Of a stretch of 64,000 nt of DNA, positions 52,786-61,043 are shown piece after piece. The position numbers were made by a program, and so were the translations under genes. A model generated the notes under the pieces. That model did no database searches. It saw only the letters and a program-made list of their open reading frames with translations, and was not told the origin of the DNA. Every line of letters starts with the position of its first letter. Positions within the stretch are counted from its first letter, which is position 1. The DNA is taken from contig JACPUE010000035.1 of NCBI GenBank assembly GCA_016192425.1, positions 32,987 to 96,986 on the forward strand, read 5' to 3'. This stretch comes from Burkholderiales bacterium. Lineage in GTDB: Bacteria; Pseudomonadota; Gammaproteobacteria; Burkholderiales; Burkholderiaceae_C.

Positions 52786-53344
52786 CCCACTGGCCACCGG
52801 AAAAATCTCCAGTGAGTACCTCATTCGCCGCTTCGAACCATCTGACGCACCGTCGATGTACGCGGCGGTGCAGGCCTCGCTGAAGGAACTGTCCTACTGG
52901 ATGCCATGGTGCAAGGAAGACTACGCGCTGAAAGACGCCGAAGCCTGGGTCCAATTCACACAAAAAGCATGGGCGGAAGAGACCGAATTCCCGCTGGGGA
53001 TCTTTGATACGCGCACCGGCGCCGTCGTTGGCGGCACAGGCATCCACCACATCACCAAGGCGTACCGCATCGGAAGCATCGGGTATTGGGTCAGTACGCC
53101 CCACACCGGGCGCGGAGTGGCGCGCCATGCAGCGCAGCAGGCAGTTCTGCTCGGCTTCGAGACGCTCGGCCTGACCCGCCTGGAAATCATCACTCTCCCC
53201 CATAACCTGGCCAGCCAACGGGTAGCCACCGCACTGGGCGCAACCCGCGAATGCCAGGCCCGGAACCGGGTGTACTTCCAGGGCGCGCCACATGAAGCCG
53301 TCGTGTACTCGCTGGTGAAAGAGGACACCGCCGCCTGGTTTTGA
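52766..53344 (+). CDS. GNAT-family N-acetyltransferase (RimJ/RimL-like)
   Basis: A 192-residue protein of the RimJ/RimL branch of GNAT acetyltransferases. It has the start IRRFEPSDAPSMYAAVQASL, LGIFDTRTGAVVGGTGIH, IGYWVSTPHTGRGVARHA (the acetyl-CoA loop with R/Q-x-x-G-x-G/A-like GRGVARHA), and LEIITLPHNLASQRVATALGA. The acceptor is not known. The ATG at 52766 lies inside the end of the preceding gene; the upstream frame extension has no family match. Confidence 0.85.
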   Translation: MQIAPTNPLATGKISSEYLIRRFEPSDAPSMYAAVQASLKELSYWMPWCKEDYALKDAEAWVQFTQKAWAEETEFPLGIFDTRTGAVVGGTGIHHITKAYRIGSIGYWVSTPHTGRGVARHAAQQAVLLGFETLGLTRLEIITLPHNLASQRVATALGATRECQARNRVYFQGAPHEAVVYSLVKEDTAAWF

Positions 53345-53404
53345 GCGCCGTGCGGCGCTGGCGTATCGATGGTTGCACCAGCCCTTTGCACCGGACAAAT
53401 ATAA

Positions 53405-53420
53405 CTGTACGCAAATACAG
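53405..53420. promoter_or_regulatory. Candidate LexA (SOS) box
   Basis: CTGT-N8-ACAG is present exactly (with ACTGTA on the left and TACAGT on the right), 47-62 bases before the VOC-protein start codon. This is the beta/gammaproteobacterial LexA consensus. The interior is less AT-rich than ideal. No other perfect box was noticed nearby. Confidence 0.55.
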
Positions 53421-53466
53421 TGCTCGTGTACGATCTACGCACGACCAACCCGCAAAGGAGCCACCC

Positions 53467-53880
53467 ATGCTTGACCACATGACCTTCCGCGTCACCGATA
53501 TCCAGCGCGCCAAGGCGTTCTACAGCGCAACCCTTGCGCCCCTGGGCTACAGCGTTTGCTTTGAAGGCAACTACGGCATGAACATCCTCGGGTTCGCCTA
53601 CCCCGATCCTGCAGAATCCGACGGCAAAAAGGCGGACGTATGGTTCATCGACGGCCCCTCCCCCTACGGCGGCGCACCGGCCACCACGGGCTGCCATCTG
53701 GCATGGAAGGCCCAGACCCGCGCCCAAGTCGACGCCTTTTATGCCGCCGCCATCGCCGCTGGCGGCAAGGACAACGGCGCACCCGGCCTGCGCCCCGAGT
53801 ACCACCCTCACTACTACGGCGCCTTCGTCATCGACCCCGAGGGCAACAACATCGAGGCGGTGTGCCATGTGCCGGAGTAG
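53467..53880 (+). CDS. VOC (glyoxalase/bleomycin-resistance) superfamily protein
   Basis: A 137-residue protein of the vicinal oxygen chelate fold. It has the N-terminal DHMTFRVTDIQRAKAFY and the C-terminal HYYGAFVIDPEGNNIEAVCH, where His and Glu typical of metal ligands appear. The middle (GCHLAWKAQTRAQVDAFYAAA) fits the second beta-alpha-beta-beta-beta unit. Substrate unknown; family members include glyoxalases, dioxygenases and drug-binding proteins. The GGAG ribosome site precedes the ATG at 53467. A LexA-like box lies upstream. Confidence 0.85.
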   Translation: MLDHMTFRVTDIQRAKAFYSATLAPLGYSVCFEGNYGMNILGFAYPDPAESDGKKADVWFIDGPSPYGGAPATTGCHLAWKAQTRAQVDAFYAAAIAAGGKDNGAPGLRPEYHPHYYGAFVIDPEGNNIEAVCHVPE

Positions 53881-53911
53881 GCGGCGCACCCTGGTACCAC
53901 GTGTCGGTCAG

Positions 53912-53973
53912 ATTTGGACAAAATAGCCTGCAACACTGTCCCTATTGCGTTAAAAGCTATCTTTTTCAGAGCG
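53912..53973. repeat. Interspersed palindromic repeat, copy 10 (diverged)
   Basis: Diverged copy between the VOC and AraC genes: TTTGGACAAAATAGCCTGCA, CACTGTCCCTATTGCG, TTAAAAGCTATCTTTTTCAG. Its ends align with the copy at 19414-19477, but the palindromic arms are eroded. Confidence 0.45.
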
Positions 53974-54004
53974 ATCGCATCTACCTGCATCTCATCAGGC
54001 GTGA

Positions 54005-54826
54005 ATGATGCGCACCTTTCAGTCACTGCCCAACAGCATATTGGCCCCCTACATTGATCGGTTCTGGGGCTGGGAAAGCGATGGCAACGAACAGATCGCC
54101 CTACCCCGGCTGCTGCCGGGAGTTGGTGCCGAGTTGTATTTCCACTACCGTACCCCTTTTCAACAGCTTGCCCATGCGGGGCAGATTCAGTCTTGCGGTG
54201 CTGCCCATCTGTTTTGCCTGCGCGACAAAACCATTGACTTACTGCCAGCCAGCGATATTGGTTTTATCGCCATACGGTTCCGAGCCGGGATGGTTTACCG
54301 GTTCACTGAGGTACCAAGCTCCGATTTCATGGACAAGGTGCTGTCCCCAGAGGATCTGTGGGGAATGGCAGGCAAGAATCTAAGCAGCCAAATTGCCAGT
54401 GCGGAAACTCATGCAGAACGACTCCGCCTGATTCAGGCTTTCCTTCTGGAGCAAATCGCACAGCGAAGGCCTGACGTTGTGTATGAACACGCGGCATCTC
54501 TTCTCTACACACGGTGCGTCGAACTCACCATTGATCAGTTGGCCAAGCATCTAGGAATCGGGCGACGCCAATTGGAACGCCGTTTCATGGCCATTGCAGG
54601 ACAGTCCCCTGTAGAAATGCGCAACCTTGCGCGCTTCCAAAAAACCTTTCGCACCCTCATGCTCGATGGCGCCACAGACGTAGCAGATGCCGCCCTGGCA
54701 CATGGATACTGCGACCAATCCCACTTCATACGCCACTTCCAAAGACTGGCAGCCGAGCCACCAGGGCGCCACCTCAAGACAGCCCGTACCAAGACGCATT
54801 TTTTCAATACATCCCTGCGTGCATGA
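54005..54826 (+). CDS. AraC-family transcriptional regulator
   Basis: A 273-residue regulator. The N-terminal half is a DUF6597-like ligand-binding or multimerisation region (LAPYIDRFWGWESDG). The C-terminal ~100 residues carry the AraC helix-turn-helix pair (TIDQLAKHLGIGRRQLERRFMAIAGQSPVEMRNLARFQKT, DVADAALAHGYCDQSHFIRHFQRLAAEPPG). It overlaps the next gene by four bases (ATGA), so translation is likely coupled and it may regulate that monooxygenase gene. Confidence 0.88.
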   Translation: MMRTFQSLPNSILAPYIDRFWGWESDGNEQIALPRLLPGVGAELYFHYRTPFQQLAHAGQIQSCGAAHLFCLRDKTIDLLPASDIGFIAIRFRAGMVYRFTEVPSSDFMDKVLSPEDLWGMAGKNLSSQIASAETHAERLRLIQAFLLEQIAQRRPDVVYEHAASLLYTRCVELTIDQLAKHLGIGRRQLERRFMAIAGQSPVEMRNLARFQKTFRTLMLDGATDVADAALAHGYCDQSHFIRHFQRLAAEPPGRHLKTARTKTHFFNTSLRA

Positions 54827-55170
54827 ACCATGATGGCGACTCCATTCAACCCAAGGACTCCGAAATCATGCATCTCTTGCTTGCAGAATTGAACGCCAAA
54901 GACTCCCACGCCCATGAGGTCGAAAACATTCTGTGCGAGTTGGTCGAAGTGGCGCGCACGGAATCCGGCACCATCCAATACGCAGTGCATCGTCAGAAAA
55001 CCGATCCCAACACCTTTGTGATCTATGAGCTTTATCGGGATGCTGCTGCATGTGAAGCGCACTTGACGTCAGCACCCGTCAAAGAGGCACTGCATCGCTT
55101 TGAATCAATGCTCCGTAGCCCGCCACACATCCTTTTCTGCGATTTGATTGCGGCAACTGGCGTCGCCTGA
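54823..55170 (+). CDS. Antibiotic biosynthesis monooxygenase (ABM/YgiN-like)
   Basis: A 115-residue protein of the ABM dimeric alpha-beta-barrel superfamily: LLLAELNAKDSHAHEVENILCELVEVARTESGTIQY, then YELYRDAAACEAHLTSAPVKEAL. Such proteins oxidise quinone-like or aromatic substrates or bind them. The substrate here is unknown. It starts within the last codons of the AraC regulator, so the two form a transcription and translation unit. Confidence 0.85.
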   Translation: MNHDGDSIQPKDSEIMHLLLAELNAKDSHAHEVENILCELVEVARTESGTIQYAVHRQKTDPNTFVIYELYRDAAACEAHLTSAPVKEALHRFESMLRSPPHILFCDLIAATGVA

Positions 55171-55215
55171 CGACGACACCCGTCCCGTGCGGGTTGAGGC
55201 CAGCAGTCCCGCTCC

Positions 55216-56271
55216 TCATGCCTTTTCCGACACCCCCGCCGCCTCAAAGCTCGCCATCTCGCGCAGGATGGCGCAGGCCGATTGCAGCAGCGGCCAGGCC
55301 AGCGCGGCGCCCGAGCCTTCGCCCAGGCGCAGGCCCAGGTCCAGCAGGGGCTCGGCCTGCATTTGCGCGAGCATGAGCTGGTGGCCGCGCTCGCCCGAGC
55401 GGTGGGCGAACACGCAGCGTTGCAATACCAGGGGCTGCAGGCGGCTGGCGACCAGCACGGCGGCGCTGGTGATGAAGCCGTCCACCAGGATCACGCGGCG
55501 CTCTTGCGCAGCCTGCAGCACGGCGCCCACCATGGTGGCCACCTCGTAGCCGCCCAGCGCGGCCAGGGCGTCCAGCGGCGTGGTGGCGGCGGCGTTGGCG
55601 TCCAGCGCCTGTTGCAGTACGGCGCGCTTGCGTTCGATGCCCGCGGCGTCCAGCCCGGTGCCTGCGCCGGTGCATTCGGCAATCGGCAGGCCGCCCAGGC
55701 GTGCCAGCAGGAGTGACGCCACCGAGGTGTTGCCGATGCCCATTTCGCCCAGCAGCAGCACGTTGCCCGGCAGCCCGCGCACCAGTTCGATGCCGTGGCT
55801 GAGCGCCTGTGCGCATTGCACGGCGCTCATGGCCGGGCCGGTGCTGGCGTCCTGCGTGCCGGGGGCCACCTTGCGCAGCAGCAGGCGCGGCTGGCCGGGG
55901 GCGGCTTCGCGCGGGGTGATGTCGCGGGCCACGCCGCAGTCCACCACGGTGAGCGCCAGGCCGTACTGGCGCGCCAGCACGCTGATGGCGGCGCCTCCGG
56001 CGAGGAAGTTCTCGACCATCTGCCAGGTCACGTCGCTGGGAAAGGCCGACACGCCGCGTGCGGCCAGGCCGTGGTCGCCCGCGAAGACGACCATTTGCGG
56101 CTGCTCCAGACGGGGGGCCTCCTGGCCCTGAATCTGGCCGATGCGCAGCGCAAGCTGTTCCAGGCGGCCCAGCGAGCCCAAGGGTTTGGTCTTGTGGTCC
56201 AGCTTGTGCTGCAGGGCCTGGGTGAGGGGGGCGTTGGTGATGTCGGCAATCAGGGGGAGGTGTGCGGTCAT
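55216..56271 (-). CDS. cobT: Nicotinate-nucleotide--dimethylbenzimidazole phosphoribosyltransferase
   Basis: Makes alpha-ribazole phosphate from NaMN and DMB in the lower-ligand branch of cobalamin synthesis. The 351-residue protein has KTKPLGSLGRLEQLALRIG, VVFAGDHGLAARGVSAFPSDVTWQM, GEMGIGNTSVASLLLARL, and the catalytic region near EGSGAALAWPLL at the C-terminus. It lies downstream of bluB on the same strand; the two supply and attach the lower ligand. Confidence 0.96.
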   Translation of the reverse strand: MTAHLPLIADITNAPLTQALQHKLDHKTKPLGSLGRLEQLALRIGQIQGQEAPRLEQPQMVVFAGDHGLAARGVSAFPSDVTWQMVENFLAGGAAISVLARQYGLALTVVDCGVARDITPREAAPGQPRLLLRKVAPGTQDASTGPAMSAVQCAQALSHGIELVRGLPGNVLLLGEMGIGNTSVASLLLARLGGLPIAECTGAGTGLDAAGIERKRAVLQQALDANAAATTPLDALAALGGYEVATMVGAVLQAAQERRVILVDGFITSAAVLVASRLQPLVLQRCVFAHRSGERGHQLMLAQMQAEPLLDLGLRLGEGSGAALAWPLLQSACAILREMASFEAAGVSEKA

Positions 56272-56383
56272 GGCGTGTTCAACTTTTTGCGAGGGTCTGG
56301 CGCGGCCCGCCCACGGGGGCCGCGCATGGGAGGGCGGTGCGCGCCAAGGCTGCCCGGCGCGCGGCAGCGGGGTCGGGCCTGGG

Positions 56384-57145
56384 TCAGGCGATGGCTTCGC
56401 GCCCGCGCTGGGCGGCGGCCTGGTCGCGCTGCAGGTGGGCTATGAGCGGCTGCTGGTCGTCGCGCTGGCCCCATTGGTCGAAGTACACGAGGTCTTCCAT
56501 GGGCAGGCGCGGCAGCCAGCCTGCGGTTTCCAGCTCGGGCTTGGCGTAGAAGTGGCTCACGTAGCCCACGCACAGGTACGCGATGGGGGTGATGCCCTTG
56601 GGGATGCCCAGCGCCGCTTGCAGGTCGGCCTGGTGGAAGATGCTGACCCAGCCCACGCCCAGCCCTTCGGCGCGCGCGGCCAGCCAGAGGTTTTGCACGG
56701 CGCAGACGCTGCTGTACAGGTCCATGGTCTTCATGTGGGTGCGGCCCACCACCACGGGGCCGGTGCGCTCGCGGTCGCAGGTGATGCAGATGCCGATGGG
56801 CGACTCCACGATGCCTTCAAGCTTGAGCTTTTGGTAGGTGGCGCGCTTGTCGCCCTCGAACATGCCGGCGGCTTCGGCATGCGCCTTGGCAAAGGCGTCG
56901 TGCACGCGGCGCTTGGTCTCGGGCGAGCGCACCACCAGGAAGTTCCAGGGCTGCATGAAGCCCACCGAGGGTGCGTAATGCGCGGCGGTGAGGATGCGGC
57001 TGAGCACCTCGTCGGGCACGGGCGTGGGCAAAAACTGCCCGCGCACGTCGCGGCGTGAAAAAATGGTTTGGTAGATGGCGTCGCGTGCCTCTTGCGTGAA
57101 GGCGTGAACGCTTTGCGTGGCTTGCGCCACTGCGCTGGTATTCAT
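56384..57145 (-). CDS. bluB: 5,6-dimethylbenzimidazole synthase
   Basis: Oxidatively converts reduced flavin mononucleotide to 5,6-dimethylbenzimidazole, the aerobic source of the cobalamin lower ligand. The 253-residue nitroreductase-fold protein has IYQTIFSRRDVRGQF, HYAPSVGFMQPWNFLVV, RTHMKTMDLYSSVCAVQNLWLAA, GVGWVSIFHQADLQAALGIP and a conserved C-terminal core ending near LPRLPMEDLVYFDQWG. It starts at 57145, downstream of the cobalamin riboswitch, and is followed by cobT. Confidence 0.95.
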   Translation of the reverse strand: MNTSAVAQATQSVHAFTQEARDAIYQTIFSRRDVRGQFLPTPVPDEVLSRILTAAHYAPSVGFMQPWNFLVVRSPETKRRVHDAFAKAHAEAAGMFEGDKRATYQKLKLEGIVESPIGICITCDRERTGPVVVGRTHMKTMDLYSSVCAVQNLWLAARAEGLGVGWVSIFHQADLQAALGIPKGITPIAYLCVGYVSHFYAKPELETAGWLPRLPMEDLVYFDQWGQRDDQQPLIAHLQRDQAAAQRGREAIA

Positions 57146-57199
57146 GGCAGTCCCCTGTGCGTGAATAGTGGCAGCGCTGCCCGGCCTTGCAGCGCCAAG

Positions 57200-57370
57200 A
57201 AATGCTCAGGCCGGTCTTCTGGCTTGGATTCATCTGGCCCCCGCGCCTTCCCGGCCTTGGCGGCCAGTGGCATTGAGCGGGGGTCATCATCCTTACAGCG
57301 TTGGGCACGCGGCGGATTTGCACCGCCTTCCCGATTCTCCCTTTGCTTCATCGCATTGGGCACCTGAGGG
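57200..57370 (-). promoter_or_regulatory. Cobalamin riboswitch controlling bluB-cobT
   Basis: The minus strand begins with GGTGCC, then contains GGGAAGGCGGTGCAAATCCG, CGCTGTAA, GCCACTG, a CCGGGAAGGCG segment, and the B12 box AAGCCAGAAGACCGGCC, in the order expected of the B12 aptamer. Below it, before the bluB ribosome site, GGCGCTGC and GCAGCGC can form a hairpin that could hide the ribosome site. Adenosylcobalamin binding is expected to turn bluB-cobT off. Confidence 0.9.
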
Positions 57371-57404
57371 GCGGGATGATAGCAGCCGTGGGCCGCGTAT
57401 TTTC

Positions 57405-58901
57405 TTACGCGATGAGTGCGTCCAACACGCCCGGCTCCATGTGCCGGGCAATGCAGGCGGCCAGGCCGTCGAACACGGCATCGAGCGTGGGCGCCTGGGC
57501 GCCAAACAGGGCCTGCAGCACGGCGGCGTCCTCGAACAGGCCGTGCAGGTACACGCCCAGCACATTGCCTGCCGGGTTCTGCCAGGCGATGCCGGGCATG
57601 ACTTCGCGCGCCACGTCGCCCTTGGCGGCCATGGCGGGGTGCTGGGCGGTTCGGCCGTGGTGGATTTCATAGCCGCAGGCAGCCACGCCCGAGAGCGGCG
57701 CCCAGGCGCCCGTGAGCTGCCCGAAGGCTGCGCTGGTGCGCCGCACGGTCTTGGCGGGCTCGAACACGGTGACCAGCGGCAGCAGGCCCAGGCCGGGGCC
57801 GTTGCCGTCGATGCCCGCGGGGTCGATCAGCGCCTCGCCCAGCATCTGCAGGCCGCCGCACACACCCAGCACGGTGCCGCCCTGCCCTGCGTGGGCAGCA
57901 ATCGCACCATCAAGCCCCTGCGCGCGCAGCCAGGCCAGGTCGGCGGCGGTGGCCTTGGAACCGGGCAGCACGATCCAGTCGCCGGGCCGCAGGCCCGCCA
58001 CGTCGGCCGGGCTGCGTACCCACTGCAGGCGCAGGCCGGGCACGTTCTTGAGCGGCTGGAATTCGTCGAGGTTGCTGATGCGCGGGTAGGCCACCACGGC
58101 CACGGTGGTGTGCACGGCGCCGGGCGTCAGCGTGCGGTCGTCAAAAACACCGTCTTCCTCGGGCAGGCCGTGCTGCCACTGCATGGGAATGGTGGCCACG
58201 GTGGGCACGCCGGTGCGCTCCTGCAGGTGCTGCGGCGCAGGCGCAAGCAGGCTGGCGTCGCCCCGGAATTTGTTGAGCACGAAGCCGCGGATGAGCGCGC
58301 GCTCGTCCTCGGGCAGCAGCGCCCAGGTGCCGTAGAGGTGGGCAAAAGCGCCGCCCCGGTCGATGTCGGTCACCAGCAGGCAGCGCGCGCCCGCATGGCG
58401 CGCCACGCGCATGTTCACAACGTCGCTGGCGTGCAGGTTGGTCTCGGCGGGCGAGCCCGCTCCCTCGATCACCACCACGTCGTTCTCGGCGCGCAACTGG
58501 TCGAGCGCGGCGGCAATCTGCGGCCACACCAAGGCGCTGCGGCCGCGCCAGGGCAGCGCGGTAAGCGGCTCGCTCACCTGGCCCAGCAGCACGACCTGGC
58601 TGTGCGTGTCGGCCTCGGGTTTGAGCAGCAGCGGGTTCATGCGTACTTCAGGCACGGCGCGCGCGGCCAGGGCCTGGAAGTACTGCGCTGAGCCGATCTC
58701 GCCCCAGGCGCTCATGGCGCCTGCTTCGCCGTCTGCGCTGTGGATACCCTCGACCACGCGCGCGTTGTTGCTCATGTTCTGCGCCTTGAACGGCGCCACC
58801 TTCAGGCCCTGGTTGCTGTAATAGCGGCACAGCGCGGTGGCCAGCCAGCTTTTGCCAGCGCCGCTGGTGGTGCCCAGCACCATGACGCATGCCGCCGCCA
58901 T
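57405..58901 (-). CDS. cobQ: Cobyric acid synthase
   Basis: Amidates adenosylcobyrinate a,c-diamide at four positions using glutamine and ATP. The 498-residue protein has the N-terminal ATP-binding dethiobiotin-synthetase-like domain (VMVLGTTSGAGKSWLATALC, KAQNMSNNA), and a C-terminal class I glutamine amidotransferase domain with the nucleophile GGTVLGVCGGLQMLG and a His near NVLGVYLHGLFED. Its start overlaps the queD stop by one base. The riboswitch lies just beyond its stop, so it is upstream of the bluB-cobT control element. Confidence 0.95.
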   Translation of the reverse strand: MAAACVMVLGTTSGAGKSWLATALCRYYSNQGLKVAPFKAQNMSNNARVVEGIHSADGEAGAMSAWGEIGSAQYFQALAARAVPEVRMNPLLLKPEADTHSQVVLLGQVSEPLTALPWRGRSALVWPQIAAALDQLRAENDVVVIEGAGSPAETNLHASDVVNMRVARHAGARCLLVTDIDRGGAFAHLYGTWALLPEDERALIRGFVLNKFRGDASLLAPAPQHLQERTGVPTVATIPMQWQHGLPEEDGVFDDRTLTPGAVHTTVAVVAYPRISNLDEFQPLKNVPGLRLQWVRSPADVAGLRPGDWIVLPGSKATAADLAWLRAQGLDGAIAAHAGQGGTVLGVCGGLQMLGEALIDPAGIDGNGPGLGLLPLVTVFEPAKTVRRTSAAFGQLTGAWAPLSGVAACGYEIHHGRTAQHPAMAAKGDVAREVMPGIAWQNPAGNVLGVYLHGLFEDAAVLQALFGAQAPTLDAVFDGLAACIARHMEPGVLDALIA

Positions 58902-59344
58902 CAGCCGTCCACCTCTGCCCAGCAGTTGGGCGTTTCGTACAGCGTCACCTTGGTCAGCGACAGGTGGCGGCCGAAGCGGTCGTGGTACACGTCCTTGAGG
59001 ATGCCAAAGGCGGCCTGGGCCAGGTTTTCCACCGTGGGAACGCGGTCGATGACCACCGTCTTGTGGCCCGGCATGCTGTCGAGGAAGGCGCGCACGGCGG
59101 TGTCTTTTTCGTAGACGATGAAGGCATGGTCCCACAGATCCACCAAGTGCGCCTTGGCCAGCGTCTTGATGTCGCCAAAGTCCATGATCATGCCGTTGTC
59201 GGACTCGCCGTCCTTCTGCACCACATCGCCCGTGAGCGTGATGAGCAGCGTATAGCGGTGGCCATGCAGGTTGCGGCACTGGCTGTTGTGGTCTGGAATG
59301 CGGTGCCCGGCATCGAACTCCATTTTTCGGGTGATGGTCAACAT
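58901..59344 (-). CDS. queD: 6-carboxytetrahydropterin synthase QueD
   Basis: Converts dihydroneopterin triphosphate to 6-carboxy-tetrahydropterin in queuosine synthesis. The 147-residue protein has zinc ligands His14, His27 and His29 (FDAGHRIP, NLHGHRYTL), catalytic Cys23, and C-terminal PTVENLAQAAFG and LYETPNCWAEV. It is flanked by cobQ and queE. The stop codon shares its final base with the cobQ start. Confidence 0.94.
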   Translation of the reverse strand: MLTITRKMEFDAGHRIPDHNSQCRNLHGHRYTLLITLTGDVVQKDGESDNGMIMDFGDIKTLAKAHLVDLWDHAFIVYEKDTAVRAFLDSMPGHKTVVIDRVPTVENLAQAAFGILKDVYHDRFGRHLSLTKVTLYETPNCWAEVDG

Positions 59345-59365
59345 GGGTGGATCCTGTTTTCGCCT

Positions 59366-60001
59366 TCAGGGAATCTGCAGCAGCTTGTGGGTCTGCACCG
59401 ACAGTTTCCACAGGGGGTGAGCTTTGCAGTAGTCAATGGCCAGGCGCAGATTGGTGGCCTGCAGGGGCCCGTCCATGGCCTGCACAAAATGGTGCTCAAA
59501 GTCCAGCGCGGCGTATTCGTCCAAGGGCTGCCCGGGCTGCGGAATGACGACCTTGATCTCATTGCCTTGGCGCACCACCAGTTCCGCCCCCATTTTGGGG
59601 CTGACGCAGACCCAGTCCACACCGCTCGGTACCGGCAGTGTGCCATTGGTTTCAATCGCCACCGCAAAGCCTGCGGCGTGCAAGGCGTCGATCAGCGGTG
59701 CATCGAGTTGCAGCAGCGGCTCGCCGCCGGTGCACACCACGTATTTCTGCTGCGGGTAGCCGGCAGGCCACAGGGCGTCGATGCGCGCGGCCAGGGTTGC
59801 GGCGTCGGCAAACTTGCCACCGCCTTCGCCGTCGGTGCCGACAAAATCGGTGTCGCAGAACTGGCACACCGCGCTGGCTCGGCCCTCTTCCACCCCGCTC
59901 CAGAGGTTGCACCCGGCAAACCGGCAGAACACCGCCGGGCGCCCGGCATGGTGGCCTTCGCCTTGCAGGGTATAAAAAATTTCCTTGACGCTATAGGTCA
60001 T
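59366..60001 (-). CDS. queE: 7-carboxy-7-deazaguanine synthase QueE
   Basis: Radical-SAM enzyme that turns 6-carboxytetrahydropterin into 7-carboxy-7-deazaguanine, the next step after QueD. The 211-residue protein has EIFYTLQGEGHHAGRPAVF and the unusual cysteine motif with Cys31, Cys46 and Cys49 (C-x14-C-x2-C), then CDTDFVGT, VVCTGGEPLLQLD and AIETNGTL. The ATG at 60001 is chosen because it gives the family-typical N-terminus; another ATG lies 15 bases earlier. It precedes queD by 21 bases. Confidence 0.94.
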   Translation of the reverse strand: MTYSVKEIFYTLQGEGHHAGRPAVFCRFAGCNLWSGVEEGRASAVCQFCDTDFVGTDGEGGGKFADAATLAARIDALWPAGYPQQKYVVCTGGEPLLQLDAPLIDALHAAGFAVAIETNGTLPVPSGVDWVCVSPKMGAELVVRQGNEIKVVIPQPGQPLDEYAALDFEHHFVQAMDGPLQATNLRLAIDYCKAHPLWKLSVQTHKLLQIP

Positions 60002-60035
60002 GGGGGCCTCACACATCGACACGGGGGACGTATTG

Positions 60036-61043
60036 TCACCGCCCGCAGCCAGGCACCGCTGCCAGCAAGGCTTCCTGCGATGCGGGCGCCAGCACGCCCA
60101 GGCGCACCACGCCCGGAAGGCCGAACGAGGCGCAGTCGCGCAGCTTGATACCCTGCGCACGCAGGTGGTGCAGCACCGCGGGCAGCCCGTCCGCCGGGGG
60201 CCGTGCGCAAAAGTAGTTGGCCTGGCTACCGGGCAGCACCTGCCAGCCCAGGGCAGCGCACAGGGCCAGTTGGCGCGCCTTCCAGTCGCGCAGCAGCACC
60301 AGGCTGTCGGCCAGCCATTGCTGGGCGCCGGGTTGCACCCAGGCCTGCAGCAGTGCCACGCCGTGCGCGCCTGTGGGCCACGAAGGGGCCAGTGCGGCCA
60401 GTGTGGCGAGGTCGGCATCGCTGCTGGCATCACTGCACTGGGGGGCGATGGCGTAGGCGGCGCGCACCCCCGTCAGGCCCAGGGCCTTGTTGGGCGTCCA
60501 GAGCTGCCAGCAGGTGGGCGGTGGCGGCGTGGGGCGCTCGTGCAGGCGCAGCGGCTGGTAGGCGCAGTCGAGCACGCGCAGCACCTGTGGCGTGGCGCCT
60601 GCGGGCTGCCATGCGGCCAGTGCCGCATCGGCCTGGCCCAGGGGGCTGGAGGGTTCGCAGGCCCAGTGCAGCCCTGCCGTGGCCTGGGGCGCGGCGTGCA
60701 CGGCCAGGCCCCGGGCACGCGCGGCGTGGGCGTAGTCGCCGTAGCCATGCGGGGGCACGGCCACGGCGCGCACGCCGCGCTGTGCGGCCAGTGCGGTGAT
60801 GCGGTGGATGAATTCGCTGGCGCTGCCCGCCAGCACGATGCGCGCGGCCTCCACGCCATGAAAGGCGGCAAGCTGCGCGCGCAAGCCGGTGTAGGCGGGG
60901 TCGGGGTAGCGCGTGGCGTCGGCCTGCTGCACGGCGGCCAGCGCCAGAGGGCACGGGCCGCAGGCGTTGCTGTTGGTGGAAAAGTCGTGCAGCGCGGCGC
61001 CCTGCGCGTCGGTACCGCCGTGCACGGGTTGCAGGTCATGCAT
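60036..61043 (-). CDS. cobC: Threonine-phosphate decarboxylase (L-threonine-O-3-phosphate decarboxylase)
   Basis: Fold type I PLP enzyme that makes (R)-1-aminopropan-2-yl phosphate for attachment to the cobyric acid side chain. The 335-residue protein has LHDFSTNSNACGPC, YPDPAY, LAGSASEFIHRI, and a PLP-lysine region in WTPNKALGLTGVRAAYAI. It overlaps the cbiB 3' end by eight bases. In some nomenclatures this gene is called cobD. The start at 61043 matches the family N-terminus. Confidence 0.9.
   Translation of the reverse strand: MHDLQPVHGGTDAQGAALHDFSTNSNACGPCPLALAAVQQADATRYPDPAYTGLRAQLAAFHGVEAARIVLAGSASEFIHRITALAAQRGVRAVAVPPHGYGDYAHAARARGLAVHAAPQATAGLHWACEPSSPLGQADAALAAWQPAGATPQVLRVLDCAYQPLRLHERPTPPPPTCWQLWTPNKALGLTGVRAAYAIAPQCSDASSDADLATLAALAPSWPTGAHGVALLQAWVQPGAQQWLADSLVLLRDWKARQLALCAALGWQVLPGSQANYFCARPPADGLPAVLHHLRAQGIKLRDCASFGLPGVVRLGVLAPASQEALLAAVPGCGR

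Noticed and set aside
56272..56383. GC-rich spacer between bluB and cobT as a small gene
   Set aside because: No start with a ribosome site and no conserved product; treated as spacer.
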